This document shows, piece after piece, positions 24,638 through 31,837 of a DNA stretch of 32,401 nucleotides; positions within the stretch are counted from its first letter, which is position 1; every line of letters begins with the position of its first letter. The stretch lies in NCBI GenBank assembly GCA_004210455.1, contig SEFA01000066.1:1-32401 (forward strand), in the 5' to 3' direction. The notes beneath the pieces were generated by a model, which did not search any database, was not told where the DNA came from, and saw only the letters and a program-made list of their open reading frames with translations. The translations under genes were made by a program, and so were the position numbers. This stretch comes from Rubrivivax sp. (lineage in GTDB: Bacteria > Pseudomonadota > Gammaproteobacteria > Burkholderiales > Burkholderiaceae_C).

Positions 24638-25987
24638 ATCAGTGAAGTTCGGGCGCAGACGCAGAGCTGGCGCGAGGGAATCCGGGAGCTCGGACGCGAG
24701 TTGTTGACGTGGCCGTATGCGCGCACGCTGCGGCTGTTCGTGCAGCGTTTCCGCGAGGAACGCCTGGGCCTGACCGCCGGCAGCCTGACCTTCACGACGC
24801 TCATCTCGCTGGTGCCGCTGCTGACCGTCGCGCTGGCGCTGTTCACCGCGTTCCCGATGTTCTCCAGCTTCCAGTCCGCGCTGGAGAAGTACTTCCTCAA
24901 GTCGCTGATCCCCGACAACATCGCCCGCCCGGTGCTGATGTCGCTGACGCAGTTCGCGGCGAAGGCGAACCGGCTCGGCGTGGTCGGCCTGGTCGTGCTG
25001 GCGGTGACGGCGCTGTCGCTGATGCTGACGATCGATCGTACGCTCAACCAGATCTGGCGCGTGCAGCGACCGCGGCCGATCGCGCAGCGGGTGCTGGTGT
25101 ACTGGGCGGCGCTGACGCTCGGGCCGCTGCTGCTGGGCGGCAGCCTGACGGTCACCAGCCTGCTGATCTCCGCCAGCCAGAACCTGGTGGACAACATGCC
25201 GCGCGGGCTCGTCGTGCTGCTCAACAGCGTGGACCTGCTCGTGCTCTGGGCCGCGATCGCGGGGCTCTTCCATTACGTGCCCAACACGGACGTGCGGTGG
25301 CGCCATGCGCTCACCGGCGCCGCCTTCGTCGCCGTGGCCTTCCACCTGGCGAAGCTGGCGCTGGCCTGGTACGTGAAGCAGGTGCCGACCTATTCGACGC
25401 TCTACGGCGCGTTCGCGGCCGTGCCCATCTTCCTGATCTGGATCTACGTCGGCTGGTCGATCGTGCTGCTCGGCGCCATCCTGGCGGCCAACGCGCCGGC
25501 CCTGGCCGGTGGCGTCAGCGTGCGCGCCAACAAGCCCGGCATGCAGCTGGCGCTCGCGCTGGACGTGATCCGCGAACTCGACGCGTCGCGCACCGGGGGC
25601 GAATCGGGACTGTCCATGATCGGCCTCTCGCAGCGGATGTCGGTCGACCCGCTGCAGCTGGAGCCCGTGATCCAGCACCTGCAGAAGCTGGACTGGATCG
25701 GGCGCCTGGAGGAGGAGGGCGCGCAACGCCTGGTGTTGTTGTGCGACCCCGCCTCGACGATCGCCGAACCCCTCATCCGCGCGCTGCTGGCGGACCGTCA
25801 GCAAGGGCTGGCGGCGTTGTGGGAGAACGCCGGCTGGGAGCAGACGACCGTCGGCGTGCTGATCGGGCGCGTGACGCCCGACGTGATCGCCATCGCGTCG
25901 TCCGCCGCGATCGGTGGACAGGCCGGGTCCGCGATCGCCCTGACGCCGGCGGCGTCGTCGACGATGCCGGCTAGCGCAGGTAGGTGA
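24635..25987 (+). CDS. yihY: YihY/BrkB-family inner-membrane protein
   Basis: About 450 residues. A polytopic domain begins near residue 40 with ERLGLTAGSLTFTTLISLVPLLTVALALF and continues through five further hydrophobic segments to VPIFLIWIYVGWSIVLLGAILAAN, the usual YihY/UPF0761 core (once misnamed RNase BN). A C-terminal cytoplasmic region of about 150 residues (MIGLSQRMSVDPLQLEPVIQHL, winged-helix-like) follows, as in many betaproteobacterial members. Its transport or envelope role is unclear. ATG 24635 is preferred; an ATG at 24614 in the same frame would add MAGIIAS. The last 17 bp overlap the convergent small membrane protein gene. Confidence 0.88.
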   Translation: MISEVRAQTQSWREGIRELGRELLTWPYARTLRLFVQRFREERLGLTAGSLTFTTLISLVPLLTVALALFTAFPMFSSFQSALEKYFLKSLIPDNIARPVLMSLTQFAAKANRLGVVGLVVLAVTALSLMLTIDRTLNQIWRVQRPRPIAQRVLVYWAALTLGPLLLGGSLTVTSLLISASQNLVDNMPRGLVVLLNSVDLLVLWAAIAGLFHYVPNTDVRWRHALTGAAFVAVAFHLAKLALAWYVKQVPTYSTLYGAFAAVPIFLIWIYVGWSIVLLGAILAANAPALAGGVSVRANKPGMQLALALDVIRELDASRTGGESGLSMIGLSQRMSVDPLQLEPVIQHLQKLDWIGRLEEEGAQRLVLLCDPASTIAEPLIRALLADRQQGLAALWENAGWEQTTVGVLIGRVTPDVIAIASSAAIGGQAGSAIALTPAASSTMPASAGR

Positions 25988-26291
25988 CGGCCACGCCGCC
26001 GACCACGGCCAGCAGCGCCACCACCGAATAGATCGCGCGCCGGTACGGCGGCTTGGGCCGCGTCGCGCCGGTCGGTTTCATGCCGTACTTGGGTGTCGCG
26101 CCCAGCGGCAACGCCGCCTTGTCGATCAGGGGGGTGGAACGGTGCTCGCGCGCTCTTTGCTCGGCCACGCGCAGACGCGCGGATCCATCCAGCAGCTGCA
26201 GCTGCTTCGCCTGGGTTTCGGTGTCGATGGTGGCCGGCTGGGTCGGGGTAGGGATGTGGGGATGCTTCTCTGAAAACGAGCGTTGCTGCAT
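25971..26291 (-). CDS. Small protein with C-terminal membrane anchor
   Basis: A 106-residue protein I do not recognise. The first 80 residues are polar, with a Pro/Thr-rich start (HPHIPTPTQPATIDT) and a probable helix (AKQLQLLDGSARLRVAEQRAREH). One hydrophobic segment at the end (AIYSVVALLAVVGGVAVTYL) preceded by KPPYRR predicts a tail anchor with the N-terminus in the cytoplasm. AAGG lies 8 nt before the ATG. It is convergent to yihY with a 17-bp overlap. Confidence 0.65.
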   Translation of the reverse strand: MQQRSFSEKHPHIPTPTQPATIDTETQAKQLQLLDGSARLRVAEQRAREHRSTPLIDKAALPLGATPKYGMKPTGATRPKPPYRRAIYSVVALLAVVGGVAVTYLR

Positions 26292-26420
26292 GTGGACTGC
26301 CTTGACTACGCTCCCTCGCCTCCGCGAATGCGGCCCATTGTGACGATGCTGACGCGGCGGTCAAGTAACAGGGGGTTGCCGCTTCTGTTCGTGAGACGGC
26401 CAGATTCTGCTGTTCTCGGT

Positions 26421-26449
26421 TTGAGATCCGATTGAGGCTAGACTTGATA
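26421..26449 (+). promoter_or_regulatory. Sigma70 promoter of the toxin-antitoxin operon
   Basis: TTGAGA (26421-26426), a 17-nt spacer, then TTGATA (26444-26449). Transcription would start near 26456, leaving a short leader with GGAG 8 nt before the antitoxin ATG at 26475. Type II antitoxins usually bind and repress such promoters; no strong palindrome was seen here. Confidence 0.6.
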
Positions 26450-26474
26450 GCAAACTCTCATTGGAGTGATATCA

Positions 26475-26708
26475 ATGGCCGCCGTGACGATCAGGAACCT
26501 TTCGGATGTCGCCCATGAGGCGCTCAAGCGTCGTGCCGCGCGTCACGGTCGAAGCACCGAGGCCGAGATCCGCCAGATCCTGGAGGATGCCGCGGTGCCT
26601 GCGGAAGGTCTGGGTACGGCGCTCGCGCGTATTGGTCAGCGGATGGGCCCGGCGGGCTTGAAGCTTCCTCGCCGCACGACGAAAGTGACACCGGCCGAGT
26701 TCGAATGA
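26475..26708 (+). CDS. FitA/VapB-type antitoxin
   Basis: A 77-residue ribbon-helix-helix protein: the N-terminus AAVTIRNLSDVAHEALKRRAARHGRSTEAEIRQILEDA is the DNA-binding dimerisation domain typical of FitA-like (Arc-family) antitoxins. The C-terminal 35 residues (RIGQRMGPAGLKLPRRTTK) should wrap the toxin and block its active site. ATG 26475 is chosen over a GTG at 26466 because GGAG at 26463-26466 is correctly placed for it. The stop overlaps the toxin start by 4 bp (ATGA), the classic coupled arrangement. Confidence 0.9.
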   Translation: MAAVTIRNLSDVAHEALKRRAARHGRSTEAEIRQILEDAAVPAEGLGTALARIGQRMGPAGLKLPRRTTKVTPAEFE

Positions 26709-27130
26709 TCCTGCTTGACACCAATGTCGTGTCCGAACCGCTGAAGCCTCGGCCAAGCGCGGCTGTGCTGGGTTGGTTGAATGCCCAGGATCCTTGGGAC
26801 CTACATATTTCTACCGTCACCGTGGCCGAGTTGTTCGCTGGCGTGGAAGTCCTCCCCAAGGGGAACCGTCGCTCAGGGCTTCAGCGTCTGATAGAGCGGG
26901 AGCTCCTTCCACTCTTCGAGGGGCGGATCCTGCCGTTTGACGAAAGTGCTGCGCGCGAGTTCGGAAAGATCGTCGGCCTTGGCAAAGCAAAGGGGCGACC
27001 CGTGAAATTCGACGATGGCGCCATCGCGGCGATTGCGAAAGCCAACCGCATGAGCGTGTCGACGCACAACATCAAGCACTTCGAGGCGACAGGAGTCCAC
27101 GTTGTGGATCCGTGGCTCTGGACACCCTGA
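26705..27130 (+). CDS. FitB/VapC-type PIN-domain toxin
   Basis: A 141-residue PIN ribonuclease. The acidic active-site residues are D5 (MILLDTNVVSE), E42 (TVAELFAGV) and D104 (KFDDGAIAAIA); N122 in STHNIKHFE takes the fourth position, as is common in this group. PIN toxins cut tRNA, rRNA or mRNA when freed from the antitoxin. All key residues are intact, so the module looks active. GC content and codon use look slightly less extreme than in the flanking genes, in line with mobile origin, though this was judged by eye. Confidence 0.92.
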   Translation: MILLDTNVVSEPLKPRPSAAVLGWLNAQDPWDLHISTVTVAELFAGVEVLPKGNRRSGLQRLIERELLPLFEGRILPFDESAAREFGKIVGLGKAKGRPVKFDDGAIAAIAKANRMSVSTHNIKHFEATGVHVVDPWLWTP

Positions 27131-27137
27131 CGACGCT

Positions 27138-27157
27138 CCTGACGCGATTGCGTCAGG
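27138..27157. terminator. Hairpin between convergent toxin and XRE-cupin genes
   Basis: CCTGACGC (27138-27145), loop GATT, GCGTCAGG (27150-27157): an 8-bp perfect stem between the toxin stop and the end of the regulator gene, overlapping the latter's stop codon. No T-run follows, so termination is only a possibility. Confidence 0.45.
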
Positions 27158-27731
27158 CGTGCAGCACGACGAGCAACGCCGTCGCCGTCTTCTTCGACAG
27201 GTTGCGGATCGCATGCGCGCCGTCCACGGCGTAGCGTGCGGTCTCGCCGGTCTTGACCGTCTGGCGGCTACCGCCCGCGGTCACCTCCAGTTCACCGCCC
27301 AGCACGCTCAGGTGCTCGCGCGAACCGGGTTCGTGCGCCGCCGACTCCAGCGCGCCGCCGGGCTGCACGGTCAGTTCGTACCATTCGAAATTGCCCGCCA
27401 GGTCGATGGGGCCGAGGATGCGCAGCCGGCACAGGCCGTCGGGACTCGACAAGGCCGGCGTCCCGTGCGACGCCACGACCTCGATCGTCGGCGCGGCGGG
27501 TCTTTCGCCGCCCAGCAGCTCCGACAACTCCACCCGCAGCGCATTGGCCAGCCGCCACACCACGGCCACCGTGGGATTGGCCTGGTTGCGCTCGATCTGC
27601 GAGAGCATGGACTTGGACACGCCCGCTCTTCGCGACAGTTCGTCCAGCGACAGGCCTTGCGCTTGCCGCAGGGTCTGCAGCGTGGCGCCGACTCTGGGCG
27701 GTTCGAGTTTTTCGGAAGGGTTGGCGGACAT
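27153..27731 (-). CDS. XRE-family regulator with C-terminal cupin sensor
   Basis: A 192-residue transcription factor. The HTH_3 domain covers about 15-75 (LQTLRQAQGLSLDELSRRAGVSKSMLSQIERNQANPTV) and a cupin_2 domain about 100-190 (YELTVQPGGALESAAHEPGSREHLSVLGGELEV). The cupin normally senses a small amino-acid-derived or other metabolite. It is transcribed divergently from kbl and the threonine dehydrogenase gene, with the direct repeats at 27806-27836 between them, so it very probably controls that operon. No good ribosome binding site precedes the ATG at 27731. Confidence 0.9.
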   Translation of the reverse strand: MSANPSEKLEPPRVGATLQTLRQAQGLSLDELSRRAGVSKSMLSQIERNQANPTVAVVWRLANALRVELSELLGGERPAAPTIEVVASHGTPALSSPDGLCRLRILGPIDLAGNFEWYELTVQPGGALESAAHEPGSREHLSVLGGELEVTAGGSRQTVKTGETARYAVDGAHAIRNLSKKTATALLVVLHA

Positions 27732-27789
27732 CGGCGATGACGTTACGGTTGGGCAGGGCGGCGACGCCTTGACCCGGTGTCGACCTTCC

Positions 27790-27817
27790 TTGATACTGCA
27801 CGGCTGTTCGATATAAC
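27790..27817 (+). promoter_or_regulatory. Sigma70 promoter of the kbl operon
   Basis: TTGATA (27790-27795), 16-nt spacer, TATAAC (27812-27817). The -10 box lies inside the first copy of the operator repeat. Transcription would start near 27824, giving a leader of about 35 nt with GGAG 8 nt before the kbl ATG. Confidence 0.62.
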
Positions 27818-27836
27818 GAACACGTTCGATTTAACG
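27806..27836 (+). promoter_or_regulatory. Direct-repeat operator, probable XRE-cupin site
   Basis: GTTCGATATAACG (27806-27818) and GTTCGATTTAACG (27824-27836) differ at one base and are spaced 18 bp start to start, under two helical turns. The first copy also forms an inverted repeat, GTTCG-ATATAA-CGAAC. The array covers the -10 box and start point of the kbl promoter, so occupancy should repress. Confidence 0.65.
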
Positions 27837-27858
27837 GATTGTGCCGCAGGAGCACCGC

Positions 27859-29076
27859 ATGACCAACATCGTCCCCCCGTCCACCGACGACTTCTATCGC
27901 CACCTGCAGAACGAGCTGCAGGGCATCCGTGACGCCGGCCTCTACAAGAGCGAACGCATCATCACGGGCCCGCAGGGCGCGATCGTGAAGACGAACGACG
28001 GCCGCGAGGTCATCAACCTGTGCGCCAACAACTACCTGGGGCTGTCTTCGCATCCGCAGGTCGTGGAAGCGGCGCATGAGGCGCTGCGCACGCACGGCTA
28101 CGGCCTGTCGTCGGTGCGTTTCATCTGCGGCACGCAGGACATCCACAAGGAACTGGAACAGCGCCTGGCGCGCTTCCTGGGCACCGAGGACACCATCCTG
28201 TACGCGGCCGCCTTCGACGCCAACGGCGGGCTGTTCGAGCCGCTGCTGGGCGAGCAGGACGCCATCGTCAGCGACGAGCTGAACCACGCGTCCATCATCG
28301 ACGGCATCCGGCTGTGCAAGGCCAAGCGCTTCCGCTACAGGCACAACGACATGGCCGACCTGGAGGCGCAACTGGTCGCCGCGCGCGCCGCCGGCGCCCG
28401 CCACGTCATGGTGTTCACCGACGGCGTGTTCTCGATGGACGGCACGATCGCGCAGCTGGACAAAATGCGCGAGATCACCAACCGCTTCGGCGCGCTGCTC
28501 GCGATCGACGAATGCCACGCCAGCGGCTTCATGGGCAAGACCGGTCGCGGCACGCACGAGCATCGGGGCGTGTTCGGCAAGGTCGACATCATCACCGGCA
28601 CCCTGGGCAAGGCGCTGGGCGGGGCCTCGGGCGGCTTCACGACCGGCCGCAAGGAAGTGATCGAGCTGCTGCGCCAGCGCTCGCGGCCCTACCTGTTCTC
28701 CAACACGGTGGCGCCCAGCATCGTCGGCGCGTCCATCGCCGTGCTGGACCTGCTCGAAGGCAGCACCGCGCTGCGCGACAAGCTCGAAACCAACACGACC
28801 TACTTCCGCGAAGCGATCCAGCAGGCCGGTTTCCAGATCAAGCCGGGCACGCATCCGATCGTGCCGGTGATGCTGTTCGACGCCGTCAAGGCGCAGCAGT
28901 TGAGCGCGCGCCTGCTGGAACTGGGCGTGTACGCGGTCGGCTTCTTCTATCCCGTGGTGCCCAAGGAACAGGCCCGGGTGAGAGTGCAGATCTCCGCCGT
29001 GCATGAGCGCGAACATCTGGAGAAGGCGGTCGCCGCCTTCGCGCAGGCGGGCCGCGAGCTGGGCCTGGTGAAGTAA
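27859..29076 (+). CDS. kbl: Glycine C-acetyltransferase (2-amino-3-ketobutyrate CoA ligase)
   Basis: A 405-residue PLP enzyme of the alpha-oxoamine synthase family. It cleaves 2-amino-3-oxobutyrate with CoA to glycine and acetyl-CoA, the second step of threonine breakdown. Hallmarks are NLCANNYLGLSSHP, FTDGVFSMDG, the PLP-contacting AIDECHASGFMG and TGTLGKALGGASGG with the Schiff-base lysine K251. Length matches the E. coli enzyme (398 aa). The ATG at 27859 is chosen over a GTG at 27841 because GGAG falls 8 nt before it and the predicted transcript starts between the two. The partner threonine dehydrogenase follows 22 bp downstream. Confidence 0.96.
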   Translation: MTNIVPPSTDDFYRHLQNELQGIRDAGLYKSERIITGPQGAIVKTNDGREVINLCANNYLGLSSHPQVVEAAHEALRTHGYGLSSVRFICGTQDIHKELEQRLARFLGTEDTILYAAAFDANGGLFEPLLGEQDAIVSDELNHASIIDGIRLCKAKRFRYRHNDMADLEAQLVAARAAGARHVMVFTDGVFSMDGTIAQLDKMREITNRFGALLAIDECHASGFMGKTGRGTHEHRGVFGKVDIITGTLGKALGGASGGFTTGRKEVIELLRQRSRPYLFSNTVAPSIVGASIAVLDLLEGSTALRDKLETNTTYFREAIQQAGFQIKPGTHPIVPVMLFDAVKAQQLSARLLELGVYAVGFFYPVVPKEQARVRVQISAVHEREHLEKAVAAFAQAGRELGLVK

Positions 29077-29098
29077 GCAGAGTCAGAAGCAGATCCCC

Positions 29099-30037
29099 AT
29101 GACGAAGATCCTGTTGATCGGCGCGAACGGCCAGATCGGTTCCGAACTGGCGGTGGAGCTCGCCAGGCGCCACGGCAACGCCAACGTGATCACCAGCGAC
29201 GTGGCGCCGCAGGGCCGCGTGCCGCAGCTGACGCACGAGATGCTGGACGTGACCGATGCGGCCGCGCTGGCGGCGGTGGTCAAGCGCCACGGCATCACGC
29301 AGATCTACCACCTCGCGGCGGCCTTGTCGGCGACCGGCGAGAAGCACCCGATGTGGGCCTGGGACCTGAACATGAAGGGCCTGCTCAACGTGCTGGAGCT
29401 CGCGCGCACGGAGAAGCTGGAACGCATCTTCTGGCCGAGTTCGATCGCGGCCTTCGGTCCGCAGACGCCCAAGCGCGACACGCCGCAGACCACGGCGATG
29501 GACCCGTCGACCGTCTACGGCATCTCCAAGCTGGCGGGCGAGGGCTGGTGCCGCTGGTACCACGCCAACCACGGCGTGGACGTGCGCAGCCTGCGCTACC
29601 CGGGCCTGATCAGCTGGAAGACGCCCCCGGGCGGCGGCACGACCGACTACGCGGTCGAGATCTTCCACGAGGCGCTCAAGCACGGCCGCTACACCTGCTT
29701 CCTGAAGGAAGACCAGGCGCTGCCGATGATGTACATGCCCGACGCGCTGCGCGCGACGCTGGAGCTGATGGAAGCGCCGGCGGACCGCATCACCGAGTGG
29801 GGCAGCTACAACCTGGCGGGCGTGAGCTTCACGCCGGAGCAGATCGCCGCGTCGATCCGCCGCAGCATCGCGGGCTTCGAGATCGACTACGCGCCGGACT
29901 TCCGTCAGAACATCGCGGCGAGCTGGCCCCAGTCGATCGACGACTCGGTCGCGCAACGCGACTGGGGCTGGAAGCTCGGCTACGACCTGGATGCGATGGC
30001 GGACGACATGCTGGCGTCCTTGAAGGCTCAGGGTTGA
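29099..30037 (+). CDS. L-threonine 3-dehydrogenase, SDR (epimerase-like) type
   Basis: A 312-residue extended short-chain dehydrogenase. The NAD+ motif is GANGQIG (8-14); the catalytic residues are S115 (FWPSSIAAFG), Y140 and K144 (STVYGISKLAGE). RSLRYPGLISWKTPPGGGTTDYAVEIF matches the SDR-type threonine dehydrogenases rather than the zinc-dependent Tdh of E. coli. It oxidises threonine to 2-amino-3-oxobutyrate, which Kbl then cleaves, so the pair forms one pathway and one operon. The last 10 bp overlap the convergent F-box gene. Confidence 0.93.
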   Translation: MTKILLIGANGQIGSELAVELARRHGNANVITSDVAPQGRVPQLTHEMLDVTDAAALAAVVKRHGITQIYHLAAALSATGEKHPMWAWDLNMKGLLNVLELARTEKLERIFWPSSIAAFGPQTPKRDTPQTTAMDPSTVYGISKLAGEGWCRWYHANHGVDVRSLRYPGLISWKTPPGGGTTDYAVEIFHEALKHGRYTCFLKEDQALPMMYMPDALRATLELMEAPADRITEWGSYNLAGVSFTPEQIAASIRRSIAGFEIDYAPDFRQNIAASWPQSIDDSVAQRDWGWKLGYDLDAMADDMLASLKAQG

Positions 30038-30870
30038 TCGGATGGCGGCAGGCGCGGTGCTCGATTGCTCCTGGCCGCCGTGAGTTCCAGGCACGCCAAC
30101 GCGCGTCTGGAACTTATTCCGTAGCGCTGCGATACCTCAGGCACAGAAGCTCCCGCCGCGACTTCAGCGCCGGCGGGACCGTCCACGAGGTGCATCTCCA
30201 GCGCGAGGACCCGTTCCGGCGTGGAGCCGACGCCGAGACGCTGTGCGACTTCCCCGACCGTCGCGCCCGCGGCGCGGACGGCGTCTTTGGCGGGCCCTTG
30301 GATAACTGCATCTTCCAATGCCCAGATTTGCTCGACGTCCAGCTTCAGAAGTTTGCCGACAACGGTGACGTTCTCGCCGGCCATGCACGCCGCATGAGAA
30401 GAGCCGTGCTTCAGGATCCGGGCGAGGTCGACCAGTCTTTGAGGTCGCACCTTGTCGGGCAATGCCGTGACGGCGTCGTTGAACAAGGGCTGGCCGGTGC
30501 GCTGATCGTTGGGGCGAAGTTCGCTCAACCTCTGTCCCACACGCTCCAGCAAGTCGATCTGCTGCATCTGGCGCAACCGGCGGATCGCATTCAGCGCGTT
30601 CTTGAATGAGGCCAGCCCGGTCACGTCGCGCTGGGCAATTGCGAGATTGCGCTGGTTTTCCAAAGCAGGCAGGAATCGGGCCGGGGAGGCAGCCACCAGC
30701 GCGAGCACGTCTTTCGCGGGCAAACGGCGCGCGATGTGTTCGAGCAACTCATCCGGCAAGTCCGTCAGCGCGGGCTGCAACGCTGCGGGATCGTCGGACG
30801 TCGGCATGACGGCGATGGGCGGGGCCTCGACGTGATGCGCGGCTGTGTTCGGGAGTGCTGTGAGTGTCAT
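30028..30870 (-). CDS. Bacterial F-box protein with C-terminal about 37-aa repeats, candidate effector
   Basis: A 280-residue protein. After a disordered N-terminus, residues 36-72 (TDLPDELLEHIARRLPAKDV, then LALVAASPARFLPAL) read as a good F-box, the eukaryotic Skp1-binding motif. Bacterial F-box proteins such as VirF, GALA and several Legionella proteins are injected into eukaryotic cells to steer ubiquitination; F-box-like sequences of unknown role also occur. Residues 143-178, 179-215 and 216-253, with a half copy at 254-268, form a repeat whose core is GPAxxAVxAGxSVxEVxQRxG. The start at 30870 is chosen because AAGGAC repeats directly before it give Shine-Dalgarno motifs at correct spacing; 112 more codons upstream are open but low-complexity. 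No signal peptide; no secretion system is in the window. Function is inference. Confidence 0.7.
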   Translation of the reverse strand: MTLTALPNTAAHHVEAPPIAVMPTSDDPAALQPALTDLPDELLEHIARRLPAKDVLALVAASPARFLPALENQRNLAIAQRDVTGLASFKNALNAIRRLRQMQQIDLLERVGQRLSELRPNDQRTGQPLFNDAVTALPDKVRPQRLVDLARILKHGSSHAACMAGENVTVVGKLLKLDVEQIWALEDAVIQGPAKDAVRAAGATVGEVAQRLGVGSTPERVLALEMHLVDGPAGAEVAAGASVPEVSQRYGISSRRALACLELTAARSNRAPRLPPSDQP

Positions 30871-30871
30871 G

Positions 30872-30900
30872 GTCCTTGTCCTTGTCCTTGTCCTTGTCCT
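30872..30900 (-). repeat. Hexanucleotide repeat of Shine-Dalgarno motifs before the F-box gene
   Basis: (GTCCTT)4 at 30872-30895 plus a fifth imperfect unit to 30900; on the coding strand this is (AAGGAC)4 ending one base before the ATG. Each unit contains AGGA. The unit next to the ATG is too close to work, but the second lies at about 8 nt, the ideal distance. Unit gain or loss by slippage would not change the frame. Confidence 0.85.
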
Positions 30901-31039
30901 GGGAGCTTTGTCGCATCTAGCCGGTCGCCTCGCGCACGGTCGATGGATGACGCAGGGGAGGATAGGTAGGGAGGGACCGCGCAGTGGTTCCAGCAGACGA
31001 CAATCCGTTCGCTTCCCGCAACGCATCGAGGCCGCCAGG

Positions 31040-31729
31040 ATGTCAAGACTCGCCACCGAATTCCATCGTCTGTACGCCGCAGGTCCTGAAGGGTCGGCGC
31101 GCGCGCTTGTGCTCGACGTCGGTCGCCCCTCGGACTGGGAATTGCTCGGCGCCGTCTGGCGCGGCGTGCAGCTCGATCTGTCGCTGCCTGCACCGGGCAT
31201 CGCCATCGCGGGGGAGAACAGCTACCAGCTGTGGTTCTCGCTGCAGCAAGGCTGCGCTGCGGACGAGGCGAGCGCGTTTTTCGACGGGGTGAAAGCGCGC
31301 TATCTGAGCGGCGTCGCGGCGCCCCGGATCCGCTGCCTGAAGGAAGTTTCTGTGGTGCCGGCCGAGGTCAGGGAAGGCCAATGGTCCGCGTTCGTCGCAC
31401 CGGACCTGGCGCCGGTGTTCGTCGAGGCGACCTGGCTCGACATCCCGCCTGGCGTTGAAGGACAGGCAGACCTGCTGAAGTCCCTGAAGAGCATCACGCC
31501 TCAAGTCTGGCGCGAGGCGCTGGCGCAACTCGCACCGCCTGCTGCGCAAGACCTGGCACCCGCGCTGGCACCGCCGTCGTCCGACGTCGCGCCGGCCCCG
31601 TCCGCTCATTTCCCGGCGACCTCATTCAGCGACCCGCGCGCGTTCCTGCTCCACGTGATGAACGATGCGACCGTACCGATGGCGCTGAGGATCGAGGCGG
31701 CGAAGACGCTACTGCCCGCGAAAGACTAG
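31040..31729 (+). CDS. Hypothetical protein, accessory region
   Basis: A 229-residue protein I do not recognise with certainty. Part one (5-150) contains GRPSDWELLGAVWRGVQLDLSLPAPGIAIAGENSYQLWFSL, which looks like a conserved family seen in betaproteobacterial accessory DNA. A Pro/Ala/Ser-rich linker (about 170-195) joins a short C-terminal module, DPRAFLLHVMNDATVPMALRIEAAKTLLP, of a type often found at the ends of phage or plasmid-associated proteins. No signal peptide or membrane span. ATG 31040 is chosen because GAGG lies 8 nt upstream; the open frame reaches back to 30845, but that part encodes low-complexity sequence including the translated hexamer (VLVLVLVL). Divergent from the F-box gene. 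Confidence 0.65.
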   Translation: MSRLATEFHRLYAAGPEGSARALVLDVGRPSDWELLGAVWRGVQLDLSLPAPGIAIAGENSYQLWFSLQQGCAADEASAFFDGVKARYLSGVAAPRIRCLKEVSVVPAEVREGQWSAFVAPDLAPVFVEATWLDIPPGVEGQADLLKSLKSITPQVWREALAQLAPPAAQDLAPALAPPSSDVAPAPSAHFPATSFSDPRAFLLHVMNDATVPMALRIEAAKTLLPAKD

Positions 31730-31825
31730 ATCTGACTTCTGTGAGGAGTCGAGGCCAACGACATTCACTTGGATAGGCCAATGACGATGGCGATGCCGCC
31801 AGCCAAAGTAGCTGCCTTCCTTCAT

Positions 31826-31830
31826 GGAGG
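31826..31830 (+). promoter_or_regulatory. Strong ribosome binding site of the Tse2-like gene
   Basis: GGAGG lies 7 nt before the ATG at 31838. This points to 31838 as the original translation start although the frame entered there is not the one that encodes the toxin fold. Confidence 0.7.
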
Positions 31831-31837
31831 TGCCTAC

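Noticed and set aside
27292-29016. 574-codon minus-strand frame that includes part of the XRE-cupin gene region
   Set aside because: Mostly antisense to kbl and in a different frame from the real XRE-cupin gene.
30845-31039. N-terminal extension of the 31040 gene with a VLVLVLVLVLG stretch resembling a signal peptide
   Set aside because: It is the translated hexamer repeat followed by non-conserved-looking Arg/Ser/Gly-rich sequence. The ATG at 31040 has GAGG at good distance.
30871-31206. N-terminal extension of the F-box protein to 31206
   Set aside because: Low-complexity sequence including (RT)n from the hexamer repeat, no conserved motif, and it overlaps the divergent gene.
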